Source: a virus. From it: a stretch of DNA of 62,443 nt. This document shows, piece by piece, positions 37,099-44,675 of this stretch (position 1 is its first letter; every line of letters starts with the position of its first letter). A program made the translations under genes and the position numbers. The DNA lies in IMG/VR virus record IMGVR_UViG_3300042890_000585, positions 1 to 62,443 of that record; one strand, written 5' to 3'. The notes below the pieces were generated by a model that saw nothing but the letters and a program-made list of their open reading frames with translations, was not told where the DNA came from and did no database searches.

Positions 37099-37113
37099 TT
37101 TCTTTATAAAAAT

Positions 37114-37788
37114 ATGATAGTATCTCCAGACTTTCCAGATCACTGGAAAACAAGAATGTTAGTTGATTTACTCAACGATGAGTCCGCGCCCGTGTATCTC
37201 ATTAGGATATGGGGCCATTGCCAAAACAGGAAAACCAGCGTGTTCACAAACCTTCCAACAGCAGGGTTGAAGGCATTGTGCCGATACAATGGTGACGCTG
37301 AAAAGTTTGAATCAGCATTTGTGACTGCTGGTTTCATACGCAGAGAAGGTGATAATGTTATAATTCACCAGTGGGATGAGTATAACTCCTCTCTGATAGC
37401 TAATTGGGAGAATGGAAAGAAGGGTGGAAGGAAACCCAAAGCTAACCCAAGTGAAACCCATGGGTTACCCATGGCTAACCCAAGTGAAACCCATAGCGAA
37501 CCTATGGGCAGCCCAACGCGAACCGATAAGATAAGAGAAGAGAAGATAAGAGTAGAATTGATAAGACCAGATTCTGTTCCAGAGCAAGTCTGGAATGATT
37601 TTCTTAAAATCAGGAAGGCAAAGAAATCACCATTAACTCAAACAGCACTAAACGGAATCCAACGTGAAGCAGACGAAGCAGGTTGGACGCTGGAGGATGC
37701 AATCACCGAATGCGTCTCCCGTGGATGGCAGGGATTCAAAGCTGAATGGGTCTACAAGGCACAAGAGACTTACCAACGGGCTTGCTAA
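37114..37788 (+). CDS. Phage replication-organiser-like protein
   Basis: 224 aa. N-terminal winged-helix-like half (about 1-95; FPDHWKTRMLVDLL, LPTAGLKALCRYNG, GDNVIIHQWDEY) typical of phage replisome organisers, then a low-complexity linker with an imperfect direct repeat (NPSETHGLPM / NPSETHSEPM, about 107-131). The C-terminal domain VWNDFLKIRKAKK, QREADEAGWTLEDAI and RGWQGFKAEW is a recurring phage replication domain of the DnaT-like kind. Likely binds an origin or recruits the DnaB-type helicase encoded just downstream. Origin repeats were not identified. Confidence 0.65.
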   Translation: MIVSPDFPDHWKTRMLVDLLNDESAPVYLIRIWGHCQNRKTSVFTNLPTAGLKALCRYNGDAEKFESAFVTAGFIRREGDNVIIHQWDEYNSSLIANWENGKKGGRKPKANPSETHGLPMANPSETHSEPMGSPTRTDKIREEKIRVELIRPDSVPEQVWNDFLKIRKAKKSPLTQTALNGIQREADEAGWTLEDAITECVSRGWQGFKAEWVYKAQETYQRAC

Positions 37789-37789
37789 T

Positions 37790-38188
37790 ATGAAACAGAT
37801 CAATCTATTTGGTCAGGAGTTTAACCCAAGCAATGAAGATCAAAAGTATTCTTCAAAGATCCAAGCACCAGTTTACGAACCTAAAGGTAAAAAACCACAC
37901 GTTCTTGAACTATGCGACAAATCAAAATCACTTGCTTTGATTAAAGAGATAGAAAACTCATCACTTCCATACGAAGAAAAGAAGTTCCTAGTGGATGCAG
38001 CAAGAAGGCACAACGCATTCAACTACGAAAAGATTGCTGACTACTACGCACAATCATCAAAAGAAATGCAGGATCTAATGGAGAAAAGCGGATTGGTTAT
38101 TATTGATTTCGACAAGGCAGTTGAATTTGGATTTGTTAAAATCTGCGATGATATCCGCAAACAATATCTGGAGGATTATGGAGTCTAA
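37790..38188 (+). CDS. Conserved-looking phage protein, 132 aa
   Basis: ATG 37790 one base after the previous stop. Contains KPHVLELCDKSKSLALIKEIE, LPYEEKKFLVDAARRH and FNYEKIADYYAQSSKEMQDLMEKSG (split at D), followed by VIIDFDKAVEFG. I remember this arrangement from phage proteins next to DNA-modification or ParB-like genes but cannot give it a name. It overlaps the glycosyltransferase gene by 11 bases, suggesting linked functions. Confidence 0.5.
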   Translation: MKQINLFGQEFNPSNEDQKYSSKIQAPVYEPKGKKPHVLELCDKSKSLALIKEIENSSLPYEEKKFLVDAARRHNAFNYEKIADYYAQSSKEMQDLMEKSGLVIIDFDKAVEFGFVKICDDIRKQYLEDYGV

Positions 38189-39020
38189 CTTTGCTGTTTT
38201 TATCATGGTTCACGGAAGACCAGACAAAATGTGGACATATCACACATTGAGGAACCAAGGCTACACTGGGAAAATATTCCTAGTTGCAGATAACCTAGAC
38301 TCAACACTGGATGGATATAAGTCAAAGTACGGAGATGAACTGATCGTTTTTGACAAACAACACGCTTCTACACTAATGGACTCTGGAGATAACTCTGGTG
38401 ATTTGAGAAGCACTTTGTTTGCTGCAAATACGATATTCGACTTAGCAGGTGAACGGAACATCAAACACTTCTTTATCATGTGCGATGATTACTACGATTT
38501 TTACTATGCTTTCCCTGACACAAAAGGAAAAGTTGTCTCCAAAAATCTAGACAGACTATTCAAGTTAATGGTGGATTTCTATGAATCAACAACAGCAAAA
38601 TCCATTGCTTTCGCACAGACTGGAGACTTTATCGGCGGAATCGATAACGGGAAGGATTCGTACAGATTCTCAAAACGAAAAGCTATGAACACGTTTCTGT
38701 GTAGCACTGAAAGAAGATTCCAGTTTATGGGACGCATGAACGAGGACGTAACAACGTACGTTAATCTTGGTACAAGGGGTGAACTATTCCTGACAATCCC
38801 AGTCATAGCAATGGGGCAACGTGACACTCAACAGGCAAAAAAAGGATTAACGGATCTTTACAAAGACAACGGAACTTATATCAAATCATTTTTCTCCGTG
38901 ATGTATAACCCATCGTGCGTCAAAGCATCGATGATGAATGCAAACCACAAGAGGATTCATCACTCGATCAATTGGAAGGCAACAACTCCAATGATCATCA
39001 GTGAGACATACAAAAAATAA
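38178..39020 (+). CDS. TET-associated-type glycosyltransferase (TAGT-like)
   Basis: 280 aa from ATG 38178 with GGAGG just upstream. The opening NFAVFIMVHGRPDKMWTY, GYTGKIFLVADN, and DKQHAST...DSGDN match the TAGT pattern; the nucleotide-sugar metal site is probably CDDYYDF (102-108). TAGTs were proposed to glycosylate hydroxylated bases in phage DNA. No TET/JBP oxygenase or base hydroxymethylase was recognised in this genome, so either the modified base comes from an unrecognised enzyme or the target differs. Confidence 0.7.
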   Translation: MESNFAVFIMVHGRPDKMWTYHTLRNQGYTGKIFLVADNLDSTLDGYKSKYGDELIVFDKQHASTLMDSGDNSGDLRSTLFAANTIFDLAGERNIKHFFIMCDDYYDFYYAFPDTKGKVVSKNLDRLFKLMVDFYESTTAKSIAFAQTGDFIGGIDNGKDSYRFSKRKAMNTFLCSTERRFQFMGRMNEDVTTYVNLGTRGELFLTIPVIAMGQRDTQQAKKGLTDLYKDNGTYIKSFFSVMYNPSCVKASMMNANHKRIHHSINWKATTPMIISETYKK

Positions 39021-39024
39021 ACAA

Positions 39025-40320
39025 ATGAAAAACACACCAATCGCAACAACAGCAGAAAAAGCGGCATTATCACTAATCGCAATAGATCCAGAAGTACTAC
39101 CGCACCTTGCATGGTCAGAAGACCTGTTTGCAATATCGCAACATAAACTCATCTTCACCGCACTGGAGCGAGTCTACCAGCGGACTGGAAGCACCAACGC
39201 ACTAGGGGCATTGAGCGACCTAGAGACCACAGGCAAGCTATCCGCTTGTGGTGGTAAGGAGGGAGTGATGGAAGTACTCCAGACAATCTTCATATCGCCC
39301 GGTGCTATGTGCGTGGAAACCGCAGCGGACTATCGCGCCCAACTAATCAAAGCAAAAGGGTATCGGGATGTCATTAGAACGTGGGAGGATAACCATGATG
39401 ACGTTTGCGCTATGAAGGCAGACCTCTCTAGCCTTGCTGAGTCATTCGCTAATGCAATCGTACCAGAGAGCCAATGCAAGGACGTTAAAGCCCATTTAAA
39501 CGACTTTATGGATGATCTGGAGGACAAGACCCCGCTTGAGAATTTTCCAACGGGAATACCCAAGCTAGACAAGCTACTAGGTGGAGGTGCAAGGAGGGGT
39601 GAGATGCTAGTGGTAGGAGCGCAGACCTCTGGAGGTAAATCAATCCTGCTGTACCAAGCTGCACTTCAGGCACTGCTGAACGGAAAATCAGTAACTATAT
39701 TTTCACTAGAGATGCCAGCGAAGGCTATTCTACAACGTATAGCTTCCAATCTTCTGGGTAAGACAATACTGCCATTGCGTGAGATGGAAGGGGTGACAGA
39801 GTGGAGAGGGGTTGCATCAGCAAAGGATATCTCAAGCGCAATCACCCAACTCATGCAGATGAACCTCACGATCCGCGATGATCTTTCCGAGGTTGGAGAA
39901 ATCGTCGCAGAGGCATCGAGACTCGCATCACTTGGCAAGGCAGACCTCATCGTGGTTGACTACTTGCAAATCGTCACCATGCCATCAGCAGATAACCGAG
40001 AACAGGCAGTAAGCGAATTATCACGCAGGTTGAAATTGACTGCACTCAAAACAAAATCCGTGGTTATGACTGCATCACAACTCAACGACGAAGGCGCAGT
40101 ACGCGAGTCCCGCGCAATCGGTCATCACACTGATTTTTTGCTCATCATCTCTCACCCTGACGAGAAGAAAAAAGAAGCGTCATCATTCAAACGCAAAACA
40201 GAAACCCAATCAACTTCGCGTGTACGCCTCGACAAGAATCGGCGCGGTCAACGCGACGTATTCGTTCCTGTAAAAATGCGCGGAGAAATTTCTAGATTTG
40301 AACAAATCGATGAACACTGA
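39025..40320 (+). CDS. DnaB-type replicative helicase
   Basis: 431 aa from ATG 39025 (a GTG/ATG-like start further up overlaps the previous gene). N-terminal DnaB domain (AEKAALSLIAIDPEVLPHL), linker, then RecA-like core: PTGIPKLDKLLGGGARRGEM, Walker A GAQTSGGKS (198-206), FSLEMP, Walker B LIVVDYLQI (308-316), and arginine-rich C-terminal RLDKNRRGQRD. Unwinds the phage fork 5' to 3'. No DNA polymerase or primase is encoded, so it must dock to host replication machinery. Confidence 0.88.
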   Translation: MKNTPIATTAEKAALSLIAIDPEVLPHLAWSEDLFAISQHKLIFTALERVYQRTGSTNALGALSDLETTGKLSACGGKEGVMEVLQTIFISPGAMCVETAADYRAQLIKAKGYRDVIRTWEDNHDDVCAMKADLSSLAESFANAIVPESQCKDVKAHLNDFMDDLEDKTPLENFPTGIPKLDKLLGGGARRGEMLVVGAQTSGGKSILLYQAALQALLNGKSVTIFSLEMPAKAILQRIASNLLGKTILPLREMEGVTEWRGVASAKDISSAITQLMQMNLTIRDDLSEVGEIVAEASRLASLGKADLIVVDYLQIVTMPSADNREQAVSELSRRLKLTALKTKSVVMTASQLNDEGAVRESRAIGHHTDFLLIISHPDEKKKEASSFKRKTETQSTSRVRLDKNRRGQRDVFVPVKMRGEISRFEQIDEH

Positions 40321-40492
40321 TCACCACTTCGACGAGGCTTGCTTTCTACTCGATACCGCAACAGCAATCTGGCAGAGCCGCACCAAATCTAGGTTTGCGG
40401 ACGCTCAGGAAAAATACGAAAAGGCAAAAGAAATCTACAATAAATATTTTGCACACATCGACGAAAATTCTGTTGACGAGTTTCAATTTTGA
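40310..40492 (+). CDS. Small helical protein overlapping the helicase end, 60 aa
   Basis: Starts at ATG 40310 inside the helicase stop region. Helical and charged (FADAQEKYEKAKEIYNKYF). Possible helicase cofactor; not recognised. Confidence 0.5.
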   Translation: MNTDHHFDEACFLLDTATAIWQSRTKSRFADAQEKYEKAKEIYNKYFAHIDENSVDEFQF

Positions 40493-40535
40493 CCCTAGAT
40501 GTAGTGCCGTTAGTTAAATAAATACACCATATCAA

Positions 40536-40715
40536 ATGAAAACAGGAATCAACAAAAACGGAACACTCCAACCACAGATCACAATTACACGTTACAACGG
40601 AACGATTGTTGATCGATATAATGTCTACATCGAATGCGCTAATGACGGAAAGGGTGGAGACATAACTCGCAACGGAGAACCACTAAAAACTTTTGAAGAG
40701 TGGATTAATGCTTAA
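40536..40715 (+). CDS. Small early protein, 59 aa
   Basis: SD-less leader ATATCAA before ATG 40536. Beta-rich (LQPQITITRYNGTIVDRYNVYI) with a Gly-rich turn. Function not recognised. Followed nine bases later by hairpin copy 3. Confidence 0.55.
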   Translation: MKTGINKNGTLQPQITITRYNGTIVDRYNVYIECANDGKGGDITRNGEPLKTFEEWINA

Positions 40716-40724
40716 CTAAAAAAC

Positions 40725-40747
40725 GGAGCGGGTTCAATCCCCGCTCC
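40725..40747 (+). promoter_or_regulatory. T-arm-like intercistronic hairpin, copy 3
   Basis: GGAGCGGG, loop TTCAATC, CCCGCTCC, 6.5 kb from the other copies yet identical in stem and, with copy 2, in loop. Nine bases after a stop and 14 before ATG 40762. The following leader has changed (TCCACTATCAA), so the hairpin itself is what is conserved. Confidence 0.85.
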
Positions 40748-40761
40748 AAATCCACTATCAA

Positions 40762-40989
40762 ATGAAACAACTAAACGTAATCACAGTCGAAGCAGACAAG
40801 TCTCGCAATGATCGAGGCACACGGGACTGGGGAACATTCCGCATCACTTCCAAGTGCTATCTATCCAAAGAAATCATCGAGTCCATTTGCGGGTCTCACG
40901 ATATGTTTGGTCAATCGTTCACGTTCAATGAGACGAAGGACGAAAATGGATATGTATACGAAGGTAGCTACGATTGCTGGAGCGACTAA
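40762..40989 (+). CDS. Small early protein, 75 aa
   Basis: Follows hairpin copy 3 with an SD-less leader. Beta-rich protein (WGTFRITSKCYLSKEII, then FTFNETKDENGYVYEGSY) resembling a small single domain. Not recognised. Confidence 0.55.
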   Translation: MKQLNVITVEADKSRNDRGTRDWGTFRITSKCYLSKEIIESICGSHDMFGQSFTFNETKDENGYVYEGSYDCWSD

Positions 40990-41080
40990 CATAACATTAC
41001 ACTTTCTGCAAACAAATGCAGACTTGGTGGCAGCACACCACAAAAACGCTGCAATAATATAAACTAACTATAACAATAAT

Positions 41081-41353
41081 ATGGCAGACCAATACGATAA
41101 CACTAATCGCGGATCACTCTTCAAGAACGACCGCAAAGAACTGGACACTCATCCAGACTACAACGGATCCATCAACATTGAGGGAACTGACTACTGGCTC
41201 AATGGGTGGATCAAGGAGTCCAAGAAGGATGGAAAGAAGTTCTTCAGCTTGTCAGTGAAGCCAAAGGATCAGGCAACAGGTAAAAGCCCTGTAAAAGCCA
41301 AATCTGCTCCATCACGGGCCAAGGATTCGGATGGAGATGATATTCCGTTTTAA
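41081..41353 (+). CDS. Small OB-like protein with SSB-type acidic tip
   Basis: 90 aa. Beta segment YNGSINIEGTDYWLNGWI then KKFFSLSVKPKD, with repeated aromatic residues as in OB folds. A flexible Lys/Ser/Pro linker follows and the C-terminus is DSDGDDIPF, the same kind of acidic, Phe-ending tip that bacterial SSBs use to recruit partners. Probable single-strand DNA-binding or SSB-mimicking protein; supported by its place beside recombination genes. Confidence 0.55.
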   Translation: MADQYDNTNRGSLFKNDRKELDTHPDYNGSINIEGTDYWLNGWIKESKKDGKKFFSLSVKPKDQATGKSPVKAKSAPSRAKDSDGDDIPF

Positions 41354-41387
41354 ACTATGATATTTGCTTTCCTATTTACTCTGCATA

Positions 41388-41482
41388 GGTCAGTCCCGCA
41401 GATAACAGGATTTCCTCGCTAGGTTGGGAACTCCCGATCAGCAGGGGCAAACGGGGGCAGCGCATCCGAAAAAACGCTGACC
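41388..41482 (+). other. Possible structured RNA enclosed by a 6-bp stem
   Basis: GGTCAG at 41388-41393 pairs with CTGACC at 41477-41482. Inside are C/G-rich segments with mutual complementarity (CCCG at 41395 and 41433 to CGGG near 41452). It fills the 142-nt gap between two small genes. The closing stem is short, so this is only a candidate. Confidence 0.3.
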
Positions 41483-41495
41483 ATAAATAAATATT

Positions 41496-41771
41496 ATGAC
41501 AAAAGAAGAATCAAAAAAAGAAAAATTGATTGAACAACTTAGCAATTGCATGGCTAATGAATATGTTGATCAAATGAAGAAAATATTTGCAGAAATATGT
41601 TCTGACAAAAGACTATTAGCGGCAGTATGGACAAGCAATTTGTTAGATGAAGGTGACCAATGTTGGATTGCACGACAAGCAATGGAATTAGCAATCGAAA
41701 CAGCTTGTGCTAATGAAAGTTCAGTATATAACGAACTTCCAGAAATCGCTGATGTTTGGACTTGGACTTAA
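41496..41771 (+). CDS. Helical protein, 91 aa
   Basis: Entirely helical and acidic-basic patterned (KKEKLIEQLSNCM, MKKIFAEICSDKRLL), three Cys, Trp-rich end (DVWTWT). No family recognised. Confidence 0.5.
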   Translation: MTKEESKKEKLIEQLSNCMANEYVDQMKKIFAEICSDKRLLAAVWTSNLLDEGDQCWIARQAMELAIETACANESSVYNELPEIADVWTWT

Positions 41772-41854
41772 CAAATAACCAAACTAACAAACGCTAATTA
41801 ATTTTAAGGGATTGTAGCGGCAACTATGTGTGCTGGTTATCATTTGACCCTGTG

Positions 41855-41875
41855 AGGTAACTACATAAAACCTCG
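41855..41875 (+). promoter_or_regulatory. Hairpin in leader of the coiled-coil gene
   Basis: GAGGT at 41855-41858 region pairs with ACCTC around an 11-nt loop in the 123-nt gap 41772-41894. TTGACC at 41844-41849 could be a -35 element, but no good -10 follows. Weak site. Confidence 0.2.
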
Positions 41876-41894
41876 CACCCCATTTTATAGATAT

Positions 41895-42356
41895 ATGAAC
41901 GAAATTATAACAGCAGACTTGGATGCAAAGCAACTAGCAGACAGGCTAACCGCATTGGAGTTACACTCCACAAGTGAGTTGGCTAGGTTGGAACGTGAGC
42001 GTAACGAATCACAAGAGAAATACGCAACGGAGGCTACCGAGCATATGCTTGCGGTCAATAAGCTGGCCAACGAGCGGGACGAGGCTTTATCTCAAATCGT
42101 GCAAGCTGAATGCAGGGCAGAACGATTCTGCCAAGAACGCGACGAGTTGATTGAGGAAAACAAAAAACTCAATAAAGAAGTTGACGATTTAATAAGACAA
42201 CGACCATTATTGATAGAAGATTTTAAGCGTGAGCGCAACGAAGCGCGGGATGCGTTAATGAAAATTGAAGATTTATTTATTGATGGCACAGATATTTATG
42301 CAGACCGCGAAAAGATGGGGATGATTGCCAGAAACGCATTGGAGGAAACAAAATGA
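41895..42356 (+). CDS. Coiled-coil protein, 153 aa
   Basis: Almost wholly heptad-like (LTALELHSTSELARLERER, then ERDEALSQIVQAE, EENKKLNKEVDDLI). Repeats of RERNE/ERDEA recur, as in the next gene, so the two probably share ancestry or form a heteromeric coil. Stop overlaps the next ATG. No enzyme motif. Confidence 0.6.
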   Translation: MNEIITADLDAKQLADRLTALELHSTSELARLERERNESQEKYATEATEHMLAVNKLANERDEALSQIVQAECRAERFCQERDELIEENKKLNKEVDDLIRQRPLLIEDFKRERNEARDALMKIEDLFIDGTDIYADREKMGMIARNALEETK

Positions 42357-42799
42357 GCGACCGACCAACACCAGAAACGGATGCGGCATTGTATCCAATG
42401 AACGGAGTTGATATTGTTTGGCCCGAATTTGCTCGCAAACTGGAACGCGAGCGGGACGAGGCGAGGAAGGATGCACAAAAATCCAAAGCATATAAAAGGG
42501 TATTGAAGGAGACAAATCTTCGGCAAACCAACCGCATACGCTATTTAGAGGGAGCAACGAATCACGCTTGCGGCACTCCGCTTTCCGTAGCTTTGAAAGA
42601 ACGTGACGAGGCTAGGGATGCTATCGTTGGATGGGAGAACAAATGGAAATGCGCTATTGATATGGCAGCTAGAGCAGAACTTGAACGTGATGAGCTTAAA
42701 TACAGTTTAAAAATTAGGGCTATTAATGAATCTCTAAGGTATTCTAAAGATAGGAATGAAAGCGATAATATAATTAGTAAACTAAACTTTAAATTATGA
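42353..42799 (+). CDS. TPETD-type coiled-coil protein, 148 aa
   Basis: Starts RPTPETDAALYP, then FARKLERERDEARKDA; this TPxTD...FARxLERE layout recurs in phages and genomes of environmental bacteria (from memory). A Cys and second coil (ERDEARDAIVG) follow. A shorter relative is at 46359. Overlaps neighbours on both sides by ATGA. Function unknown. Confidence 0.6.
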   Translation: MSDRPTPETDAALYPMNGVDIVWPEFARKLERERDEARKDAQKSKAYKRVLKETNLRQTNRIRYLEGATNHACGTPLSVALKERDEARDAIVGWENKWKCAIDMAARAELERDELKYSLKIRAINESLRYSKDRNESDNIISKLNFKL

Positions 42800-43077
42800 A
42801 CGACCCACTATACACGTCAGAGGTCGAACGCCTAAAGGAATGCGACAAGGACTATCGTCCCATTGCTGCACAATTGTCCGTATTCTGCTCCGCTGCCATC
42901 TTTGCACTACGATCAGCCAACAAGGACTTGGAGGACGCACAGGTCAAAGCTGAGATCATTCCTGACCCATTCGCGGCACAGGCAATCGATGATATGTTTT
43001 CCCAGTACCTAGAGTCATTACGGGACTACCCTGAGATAATGGCGATAGCACTCAAATTCATACAGGAGTCACGGTGA
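42796..43077 (+). CDS. Early protein, 93 aa
   Basis: Helical (YRPIAAQLSVFCSAAIFALRS, split after A), with an acidic, aromatic second half. Coupled to genes on both sides by 4-bp overlaps (ATGA in front, GTGA behind). Not recognised. Confidence 0.5.
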   Translation: MNDPLYTSEVERLKECDKDYRPIAAQLSVFCSAAIFALRSANKDLEDAQVKAEIIPDPFAAQAIDDMFSQYLESLRDYPEIMAIALKFIQESR

Positions 43078-43550
43078 TCATCGACTTAACCGCTGAAGAC
43101 TTCATGGTAGCCGCAACGAAGGGCGCAGTGCGGCAGTTGGTTGCAATCAAGAACAAGCGAATGGGACACGATCATGGTGGACGATCCTACCGCAAGATGA
43201 CTCAACGACTGGCAGATAGCATCCTTGGTGAACTAGGTGAGATTGCTGTATCCAAGTTCACGGGACTAACGCAGATGTCCACTCTTCAAATAACCAAAGC
43301 AGCAGACATAGGCGCATCCATCGAGGTTCGCACAACAGAACACGCAAACGGGCATCTTGTGCTGTACGATTCCTCCAACAACGATTACATCTTTGTGTTC
43401 GTCACAGTCAACGGACTGCAAGCAACCCTGCGGGGATGGATCCACCCCGAACACGGAAAGAAACCAGAGTACTTCGTAGAAGGAGATCCAGACTGCTACT
43501 TCGTTCCACAATCAGCACTAAACCCAATCGAAACCTTACCAATCAAATAG
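43074..43550 (+). CDS. Putative PD-(D/E)XK-like nuclease, 158 aa
   Basis: GTG start overlapping the previous stop. Helical N-terminus with LADSILGELGEIAVSKF (acidic Glu positions), then DIGASIEVRTTEHANG: an Asp...Glu-x-Arg strand pair that resembles the catalytic core of restriction-endonuclease-like folds with Arg in place of Lys. Then YIFVFVTV and RGWIHPEHGKK. Assigned by pattern only. Could nick or resolve phage DNA or degrade host DNA. Confidence 0.45.
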   Translation: MIIDLTAEDFMVAATKGAVRQLVAIKNKRMGHDHGGRSYRKMTQRLADSILGELGEIAVSKFTGLTQMSTLQITKAADIGASIEVRTTEHANGHLVLYDSSNNDYIFVFVTVNGLQATLRGWIHPEHGKKPEYFVEGDPDCYFVPQSALNPIETLPIK

Positions 43551-43597
43551 CCTAGATAAGGTATAATCCCACGCAACTATGTACAACTATACCCGCT

Positions 43598-43762
43598 ATG
43601 AACGACTACTGGAATGACCCGCCAGAACAAGACGAAGTACCAGAGTGCTGCGACAACGTCATGGACGTGGATGATCACGGCAACTGCAAGTGCATCACCT
43701 GCGGCAAAACAATCGAAGCACAACAGGATCCCAACCCAGAAGATTACTTAATCGAACAATGA
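43598..43762 (+). CDS. Acidic zinc-ribbon-like protein, 54 aa
   Basis: ATG 43598. Cysteines CC at 17-18 and CKCITCGK at 30-37 could form a small zinc ribbon; the rest is Asp/Glu-rich. Stop overlaps the next ATG at 43759. Function unknown; a DNA- or protein-binding adaptor is plausible. Confidence 0.6.
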   Translation: MNDYWNDPPEQDEVPECCDNVMDVDDHGNCKCITCGKTIEAQQDPNPEDYLIEQ

Positions 43763-44157
43763 ACTGGACAACTGAACAACTCAAAGAGAAAGGATATTCC
43801 CTCGCACCAGACGGACACTACTACTATGACTATAAACCTCCATCTCGCAGGTTACTTGACACCCTCACTAAACACGCTCCTAAACGCTCACTGGTCAAAG
43901 TACACAAAGCAAAAGCTACTAGCAAGGACTGCACTGCTAAGTGCAATCCGCTCTACACTCTCTCAATTACAAGATTCTCAACCAAGACCCTCGACGTTGA
44001 TAACCTTGCTGGAGGATGCAAACCTCTCATTGACCAAATTAGATACTCCAAACTCATCCCAGACGATAACCCCGAAAGCGTCGAAATCACGTTCTCGCAA
44101 GTCAAAGTCCGCACTCAAGCAGAGCAACGAACTGAAGTCACAATTACCAAAGCGTAA
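43759..44157 (+). CDS. RusA-like Holliday-junction resolvase, C-terminal half in this frame
   Basis: 132 aa. The last 70 residues carry LDVDNLAGGCKPLIDQI and KLIPDDNPESVEI, the acidic pattern of RusA-type resolvases (Asp79, Asp81, Asp92, Asp102/103). The first 30 residues (NWTTEQLKEKGYSLAPDG) look like a small phage N-terminal extension, but residues about 31-66 (basic, Ser/Lys/Thr-rich) do not resemble RusA. The expected RusA N-terminus is instead in the second reading frame from 43826. A -1 shift at about 43951-43966 would join the two. Either a programmed shift, a real mutation or a one-base sequence error. Confidence 0.6.
   Translation: MNWTTEQLKEKGYSLAPDGHYYYDYKPPSRRLLDTLTKHAPKRSLVKVHKAKATSKDCTAKCNPLYTLSITRFSTKTLDVDNLAGGCKPLIDQIRYSKLIPDDNPESVEITFSQVKVRTQAEQRTEVTITKA
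43826..43966 (+). other. RusA-like N-terminal segment in the overlapping frame
   Basis: Second-frame ATG 43826 gives LAGYLTPSLNTLLNAHWSK then KLLARTALLSAIRS, which is the typical N-terminal phrase of RusA-like proteins (G-Y-xPSLNxLLxxHW). Beyond about 43966 this frame turns into a Ser/Lys-rich shadow although it stays open to 44191. It needs one -1 shift to continue as LSITRFSTKTLDVDN in the frame of 43759. Confidence 0.55.
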
Positions 44158-44180
44158 ACCTAAGCAGTCACAATCACCAC

Positions 44181-44675
44181 ATGAGCTTTAAACCATCCAA
44201 AAAAATGGGTAGACCTCCAGAGTATAACGAGGAACTCGCAGAGGAAATCTGTGAACGACTTTCAATAGGTCAAACACTCTCATCCATCTGTAACCTCGAA
44301 GGTATGCCAAACTATTCCACAGTATGGCGTTGGGAATCTTCCAACGAAAACTTCCGCAACAAATCCGCACACGCAAGAAAAATCGGCACTCACGCACTAG
44401 CAGATGATTGCATTCGCATTGCAGATGATCCAATGCTAGACGCAGCAGAGAAGCGAGTACGCATCGATACTAGACTACGATTACTAGGTAAATGGAACGC
44501 ACGTCAGTACGGAGACAAAATCGAAATAGAGAACACTGGAGCAAAGCCACTAAACGTCACATTTACAATAGGTGATCGCAATGCAGAACCAATAGATCTA
44601 ATCGAGGGGCGAGATCCTCAACCAGCGCAACTGATCGAGCCGCAGATCGAAGCGACACAGGAGGAGGGCTTGTGA
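44181..44675 (+). CDS. terS: Terminase small subunit
   Basis: 164 aa. N-terminal HTH-type region GRPPEYNEELAEEICERLS, IGQTLSSICNLEGMPNYSTVWRW (split here) followed by helical DDCIRIADD and KRVRIDTRLRLLGKWNARQYGDK, a pattern typical of phage small terminases. Recognises packaging sites and loads TerL. It is about 4.9 kb upstream of the large subunit, an unusual separation filled with accessory genes. Confidence 0.8.
   Translation: MSFKPSKKMGRPPEYNEELAEEICERLSIGQTLSSICNLEGMPNYSTVWRWESSNENFRNKSAHARKIGTHALADDCIRIADDPMLDAAEKRVRIDTRLRLLGKWNARQYGDKIEIENTGAKPLNVTFTIGDRNAEPIDLIEGRDPQPAQLIEPQIEATQEEGL

Noticed and set aside
33911-40747. tRNA genes suggested by TTCAATC loops
   Set aside because: Only a T-arm-like hairpin is present; no anticodon or D arm upstream, which instead is coding sequence with stop codons next to the hairpin.
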